This document shows, piece after piece, positions 6,046 through 6,468 of a DNA stretch of 6,468 bases. Position numbers and translations under genes: made by a program. The first letter of the stretch is position 1. Each line of letters starts with the position of its first letter. This stretch comes from an uncultured Bacteroides sp. (lineage in GTDB: Bacteria; Bacteroidota; Bacteroidia; Bacteroidales; Bacteroidaceae): the NCBI RefSeq assembly GCF_949298305.1, contig NZ_CASFWU010000124.1, positions 1 through 6,468 on the forward strand, read 5' to 3'. A model generated the notes under the pieces. The model saw nothing but the letters and a program-made list of their open reading frames with translations, ran no database searches and was not told where the DNA came from.

Positions 6046-6468
6046 TTATTCAGTGTAAAGTTCCAATTCTAATAAGGTAACGTTGTAGGCATAGACCGTT
6101 TCGATATACCCGCGCTTGATTTCGCGGACAGTATTCAGGCTTTGAATGAATTCGCTGATATCGGTTTCATTCTCCTGAAACTTTTGGGTTGCACTTTGCT
6201 GTAAAGCTTCAGCTTCCTTGATAGCTGCCTGCTGATAATAAGTCAGACGTTCGCGCTGACGGGCAAGCTGGCTTTGCAGTTCGCTTACTTTATTGGACAG
6301 TTGCTGCCGATTGGCCTCTGCCTCCCAACCTGCTGCCTGCATAGCGATGCGCGCCTGTCTGGCACGGCTCCGCTGAGGGAAAAAGAGAATGGGGAAAGAA
6401 GCCCCTACCATCCACGAATTAAGTCCGGTAAGCGGAGCTATCTTCTGACGGACATAACCAATGGAAAA
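6046..6468 (-). CDS. TolC-type outer-membrane efflux protein, C-terminal part (partial)
   Basis: The last 140 residues of a longer protein run off the right edge with no stop or true start in view; the internal ATG at 6411 is not the start. The segment begins with a beta-strand-like stretch and GASFPILFF, followed by QRSRARQARIAMQAA and a long amphipathic coiled coil rich in Gln, Glu and Ala. It ends with SEFIQSLNTVREIKRGYIETVYAYNVTLLELE, the closing helix pattern of TolC/OEP domains. In Bacteroidales such a domain may be a separate outer-membrane factor or the C-terminal extension of a CusA/CzcA-type RND pump; the window cannot decide. The 53-base gap to the adaptor, same strand, supports one operon. 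The protein would form the outer-membrane channel and periplasmic tunnel. Confidence 0.85.
   Translation of the reverse strand, partial: FSIGYVRQKIAPLTGLNSWMVGASFPILFFPQRSRARQARIAMQAAGWEAEANRQQLSNKVSELQSQLARQRERLTYYQQAAIKEAEALQQSATQKFQENETDISEFIQSLNTVREIKRGYIETVYAYNVTLLELELYTE

Overview
The window looks like a chromosomal segment of a gut Bacteroides or a close Bacteroidales relative. The evidence is Cys-anchored lipoprotein signals ending in -ASC, leaders with no Shine-Dalgarno sequence, a TAnnTTTG-type -7 promoter element before one gene, and protein families typical of that order: a DPP5-like S9 peptidase, a LytS-type kinase with a LytTR regulator, and a CusB-type adaptor next to a TolC-type outer-membrane factor. 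Genus and species cannot be fixed from this sequence alone.

Layout. All convincing genes lie on the minus strand, so they read from right to left. At the right edge (6046-6468) is the C-terminal end of a TolC-type outer-membrane factor, possibly the tail of a CusA-TolC fusion. After 53 bases comes a lipoprotein periplasmic adaptor (5069-5992), then after 9 bases a four-helix membrane sensor kinase of the His_kinase/LytS type (4016-5059), whose stop overlaps the start of a LytTR response regulator (3261-4019). This tight arrangement reads as one efflux operon with its own two-component system at the 3' end. After a 76-base gap with a Bacteroides-type -7 element comes a separate gene for a DPP5-like dipeptidyl-peptidase lipoprotein (1073-3184).

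The leftmost 1,072 bases carry no convincing gene. They are AT-rich (about 23-35% GC in the lines counted) with a GC-richer island near 560-660, and they are dense in short symmetric sequences. Four palindromes with a TTTnAAA-like core have centres about 22 bp apart (381-459). A perfect 9-bp inverted repeat lies at 764-789. TTAACTCC-type short tandem repeats occur near both ends in opposite orientation, so that 5'-GGCTTAACTCC reads inward from 34 and from 877. This may be a decayed or non-autonomous repeat element, or a regulatory region for a gene beyond the left edge.

How the genes work together. The TolC-type protein and the adaptor are parts of an RND tripartite pump whose inner-membrane subunit should lie past the right edge. 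The kinase and regulator probably sense a membrane or periplasmic signal and control the operon. The peptidase appears functionally separate and belongs to peptide catabolism in the cell envelope. The most notable points are the regularly spaced palindromes, the missing C-terminal domain of the adaptor, and the repeat-bounded gene-free block. I found no clear novel system. The gene-free block is the best candidate for something undescribed.
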